A stretch of DNA of 64,000 bases from Pseudomonas pseudonitroreducens (GTDB taxonomy: Bacteria; Pseudomonadota; Gammaproteobacteria; Pseudomonadales; Pseudomonadaceae): positions 62,001 to 126,000 of the forward strand of contig NZ_BQHJ01000005.1 of assembly GCF_021603645.1 (NCBI RefSeq). The letters are read 5' to 3'. Of this stretch, positions 61,465 to 64,000 are shown in pieces. The notes beneath the pieces are model-generated. The model was not told the DNA's origin, searched no databases, and saw nothing but the letters and a program-made list of their open reading frames with translations. Numbering within the stretch: the first letter of the stretch is position 1; each line of letters opens with the position of its first letter. Made by a program: the position numbers and the translations under genes.

Positions 61465-61597
61465 ACGACTCCGGTGGCACAAGGCAGAAGAGGGCCACCG
61501 AAGCGCGGCGGCGAATGCCGCTATCTTGCCGGGCACCCAGGACGCTTGGGAAGGCGGCGCGCCGAGGTTTTTCCGGCCGCCGGCGCCGCTGCCGCGC

Positions 61598-62029
61598 TCA
61601 AGGGCCGGGGAGCGGCTGGAGGGCGGCTCGCTGGCACCGCAGGTAGAGGATCGCCAGGACGCAAGAGGCCAGGGACAAGGCGCTGCAGAACAGGACGCTG
61701 CGCCAGACGTAGTCCAGCGCCTGGACCAGGCTCAGTGACAGGCTCTGCATGGTATAGGGCAGCAGGCCGAGGCTGCCGCACGCGACGAATCCGGAAGCGG
61801 CGCTGACCGCGTACAACAGCAGGATGAGGAGTTGCCCTGCGTTGTGCGTTGTGGCGTACCGCAGCAGGACGAGGGCGTAGGCAAACGAGATCAGCGCAAG
61901 GCCGACCAGGGACGCCGTCAGCGGCAGGCTATTGGGGTAGTGACGGATGCCGCTGAGCAGATTGTTCGCACCCAGCAGTGCGCTGATCACGCAGACCGCG
62001 AACATGAGCACGAGATTGAAGCGACGCAT
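61598..62029 (-). CDS. Small four-segment membrane protein
   Basis: A 143-residue protein that I do not recognise. Four hydrophobic segments are visible: LVLMFAVCVISALLGANNLL (about 6-25), LVGLALISFAYALVLL (40-55), LLILLLYAVSAASGFVACGSLG (67-88) and LFCSALSLASCVLAILYL (112-129). The ATG at 62029 follows AAGGAAGAG; the frame upstream to 62116 lacks a site. It is upstream of the EamA gene on the same strand with 133 bp between them; a link is possible but unsupported. Confidence 0.65.
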   Translation of the reverse strand: MRRFNLVLMFAVCVISALLGANNLLSGIRHYPNSLPLTASLVGLALISFAYALVLLRYATTHNAGQLLILLLYAVSAASGFVACGSLGLLPYTMQSLSLSLVQALDYVWRSVLFCSALSLASCVLAILYLRCQRAALQPLPGP

Positions 62030-62403
62030 GACTCTTCCTTGAGTGTGCCGATGGCATGGGATACGTACGCTGCTGGACGGACGCGCCAGGTACTCCGGCG
62101 ACCCCGTGCAGTGCATTGCGGCGCCGCCTGTCGAGACCGGGGTCGGCAGCGGGCGGCGGTGCGCGCAGCTTACGAAGCCCCTGGCAGCCTGTCCATTGGC
62201 CGGACAGCGTGGCGCATCGCCCGATGCACGGGCCCCCCGCCCAGCGGGCTGCGCCCTTGCGAGCGTGCAGGGCGGGATTGCCCAGGTGCCAATGGTCTTG
62301 CACCGGGCGCTGGCTTATAGTCGCGCCCCCCAGCGAAGCCGCCAGTGCCGTCCAGGCCTGTTTCCGGCAACGCAACCACCGAGGCGCGAGGAGCACGCCA
62401 GTC
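62030..62403. other. Gene-free divergent promoter region
   Basis: About 374 bp between the small membrane protein gene (minus) and the CDF gene (plus). It must hold both promoters. The open frames through it have no ribosome site or homology. No repeat family of this window is present. Confidence 0.5.
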
Positions 62404-63330
62404 ATGAAAACAGAACAGGGCATCCTGCGGCTTTCCATCATCGTCACCGTGCTGCTGGCCGGTTTCGGGATTATCGTCGGCTTGCTGTCGGGATCCTTCT
62501 CCATCGTCTTCGACGGTGTCTACTCGTTGGCCGATGCGAGCATGAGCGGCCTGGCCCTGATGGTGGCCACGCTGATCCGCCGCCACACCACCGAAGGCGA
62601 CGCCAGCCGGCGCCTGGCCGAGCGTTTCAACATGGGTTTCTGGCACCTGGAGCCGATGGTGCTGGCGCTCAACGGCACGCTGCTGTGCGGCGTCACGCTG
62701 TACGCACTGATCAACGCCATTGGCCGGCTGCTCAGCGGTGGCCATGCGCTGGAATTCGGTTTCGCCATCCTCTACGCGGCGGTGGCCACGCTGGTCTGCT
62801 TTGCCCTGGCGGCGGTGCAGTTCCGCGCCAACCGACGCATCGGCTCGGACTTCGTGGCGCTCGACGCCAAGTCCTGGGTGATGTCCGGGAGCATCTCCCT
62901 GGCCTTGCTGATCGCCTTCCTGGTGGGTGACCTGGCCACGGTGAGCGGCTACGCGCAGATCGGCCCGTACGTCGACCCGGCGGTGCTGGCGCTGATCTGT
63001 CTGGTGATCCTGCCGATTCCGTTCCTGACCATTCGCCAGGCGCTCAAGGAAATCCTCCTGGTGACTCCGCCCGAACTCAAGCAGCACGTCGACGAGGTGG
63101 CGGCGGCGGTAGTTACGCAACACGGCTTCAGTGCCTACCAGGCCTATGTCGCCAAGGTCGGTCGGGCACAGCAGATCGAGCTGTATTTCATCGTGCCGCC
63201 CAACTGGCCGGCGCAGACCCTGGCCGAATGGGACCGCCTGCGTGACGAGATCGGCGAGGCCATCGGCGGCGAAGGCCCCAACCGCTGGCTGACCATCGCC
63301 TTCACCACTGACCCGCTGTGGACCCGTTGA
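62404..63330 (+). CDS. Cation diffusion facilitator family transporter
   Basis: A 308-residue proton/divalent-cation antiporter with six segments. The CDF motif FDGVYSLADASMS (Asp37, Asp44) lies in segment 2 and VALDAKSWVMSGSIS in segment 5, where other members have the paired metal ligands. The C-terminal cytosolic domain (ELKQHVDEVAAAV, RAQQIELYFIVPPNW) is present but poor in histidine. The ATG at 62404 follows GAGGAG at a rather long distance of 11 bases. Zn or Mn export is likely; the metal cannot be told. Confidence 0.85.
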   Translation: MKTEQGILRLSIIVTVLLAGFGIIVGLLSGSFSIVFDGVYSLADASMSGLALMVATLIRRHTTEGDASRRLAERFNMGFWHLEPMVLALNGTLLCGVTLYALINAIGRLLSGGHALEFGFAILYAAVATLVCFALAAVQFRANRRIGSDFVALDAKSWVMSGSISLALLIAFLVGDLATVSGYAQIGPYVDPAVLALICLVILPIPFLTIRQALKEILLVTPPELKQHVDEVAAAVVTQHGFSAYQAYVAKVGRAQQIELYFIVPPNWPAQTLAEWDRLRDEIGEAIGGEGPNRWLTIAFTTDPLWTR

Positions 63331-63361
63331 GCGGCCAGGCGCACGGACGAGGCGGGCTGCG

Positions 63362-64000
63362 CTACGCGGGCCGTGACGCCTCGAGGGCTTGCGGGTTCGC
63401 CACGTTCTTCGGTGCCCCGGCGAAAAACGCCAGCAGGTTGTCGAAGGCATCGCCGAAGTACAGCTCGTAGCCGTTTTTCTCCACGTAGCCCAGGTGCGGG
63501 GTACAGAGCGCGCGGGGGTGATTCAGCAAGGGGTTGTCGACGCCGAGCAGCGGCTCCTGCTCGAACACGTCCACGGCGGCGTAGCCTGGCCGCCCGGCGT
63601 CCAGGGCCTGCAGCAAGGCGCCGGGAGCGAGCAGTTCGGCGCGGCTGATGTTCACCAGCAGGGCGCTGGGTTTCATGCCCGCCAGGTCTTCGAAGGTGAC
63701 CTCGTGGCGAGTGCTCTCGGACAGCCGCAGGTTGAGGCTCAGGATGTCCGCTTCGGCGAAGAAGGCGGTGCGCGAGGTGGCCGCCCGGTGGCCGTCGGCG
63801 ACGGCGGCTGCGCGGCTGTTCTCGCTGCCCCAGACCAGCACCGGCATATCGAATGCCTGGGCATAGCGCGCCAGGCGCTGGCCGATCTTGCCGTAGCCCC
63901 AGATGCCCAGGGTCTGCCCGGCCACGGCCTGGCCGAGGTTGACCTGCCACTGGCCAGCCTTGAACGCTTCGATGGCCGGGACGAGTTGCCGGCGCGCAGT
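63362..64000 (-). CDS. D-2-hydroxyacid dehydrogenase, cut by window edge
   Basis: The C-terminal 212 codons of an NAD-dependent D-isomer-specific 2-hydroxyacid dehydrogenase. The NAD fold is TLGIWGYGKIGQRLARYAQAF, followed by ADILSLNLRLSESTRHEV, LLVNISRAELLAPGALLQAL with the substrate Arg, the DVFEQEPLL motif with catalytic Glu, and TPHLGYVEKNGYELYFGDAF with catalytic His. The frame continues to the last base, so the start lies beyond the right end. The substrate is unknown. Confidence 0.9.
   Translation of the reverse strand, partial: TARRQLVPAIEAFKAGQWQVNLGQAVAGQTLGIWGYGKIGQRLARYAQAFDMPVLVWGSENSRAAAVADGHRAATSRTAFFAEADILSLNLRLSESTRHEVTFEDLAGMKPSALLVNISRAELLAPGALLQALDAGRPGYAAVDVFEQEPLLGVDNPLLNHPRALCTPHLGYVEKNGYELYFGDAFDNLLAFFAGAPKNVANPQALEASRPA

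Overview
The window is high-GC, densely coded chromosomal DNA from a Pseudomonas, most likely of the aeruginosa/nitroreducens/citronellolis group. The grounds are the imuA-imuB-dnaE2 cassette without lexA2, the paired FAN1 and XPD-like genes, the many amine and organic-acid catabolism operons with LysR/AraC regulators, and several families of short palindromic intergenic repeats of Pseudomonas type. No tRNA, rRNA, transposase, prophage gene or CRISPR array was seen.

Layout. 0-1.2 kb: lysA (cut by the left edge) preceded in tandem by lysR. 1.8-7.9 kb: SOS mutagenesis operon imuA-imuB-dnaE2 with a perfect LexA box, plus a small secreted-protein gene. 8.4-12.3 kb: two-gene repair operon (FAN1-type nuclease, then a nuclease-helicase fusion). 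12.6-14.7 kb: methyltransferase, P-loop kinase and NTF2-like genes, preceded by a leader peptide and a terminator that form a textbook-style transcription attenuator. 15.4-22.3 kb: drug-export operon (HlyD, fused double ATPase, two ABC-2 permeases, small membrane protein, NodT-type outer-membrane factor). 22.7-24.8 kb: small membrane proteins and a YiaW/YiaV-like pair. 25.1-31.4 kb: a seven-gene catabolic and transport run (quinone oxidoreductase, TauD-type dioxygenase, BKACE, MFS, DsbA-like, Rieske ferredoxin, YeiH-like exporter). 31.4-32.3 kb: a large composite inverted-repeat element ending in a hexanucleotide tandem repeat. 32.3-41.3 kb: AraC regulator, RBBP9-like hydrolase and the DUF1302-DUF1329-YCF48-MMPL envelope cluster; the DUF1329 gene is broken by an in-frame amber codon. 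41.4-48.9 kb: LysR, polyamine-type ABC importer, creatinase/DoeA-like hydrolase and HDAC-family deacetylase. 49.1-54.8 kb: lytic transglycosylase, cupin, FAD amine oxidase, SnoaL-AraC fusion regulator and aldehyde dehydrogenase. 55-60.6 kb: LysR, amidohydrolase, C45 acyltransferase-like protein and MHS-family transporter. 60.6-64 kb: EamA transporter, small membrane protein, CDF transporter and a 2-hydroxyacid dehydrogenase cut by the right edge.

How it fits together. The left third is DNA repair plus export. The right two thirds are mostly uptake and stepwise breakdown of nitrogen-containing or acylated small molecules: hydrolase, deacetylase, amine oxidase and aldehyde dehydrogenase lie within 12 kb and could form one route. 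The most interesting points are the Ile/Thr-codon attenuator in front of non-biosynthetic genes, the TauD-BKACE-Rieske-YeiH operon, the DoeA-like plus HDAC-like pair with a nested RNA structure between them, the amber-interrupted DUF1329 gene and the palindromic composite element.
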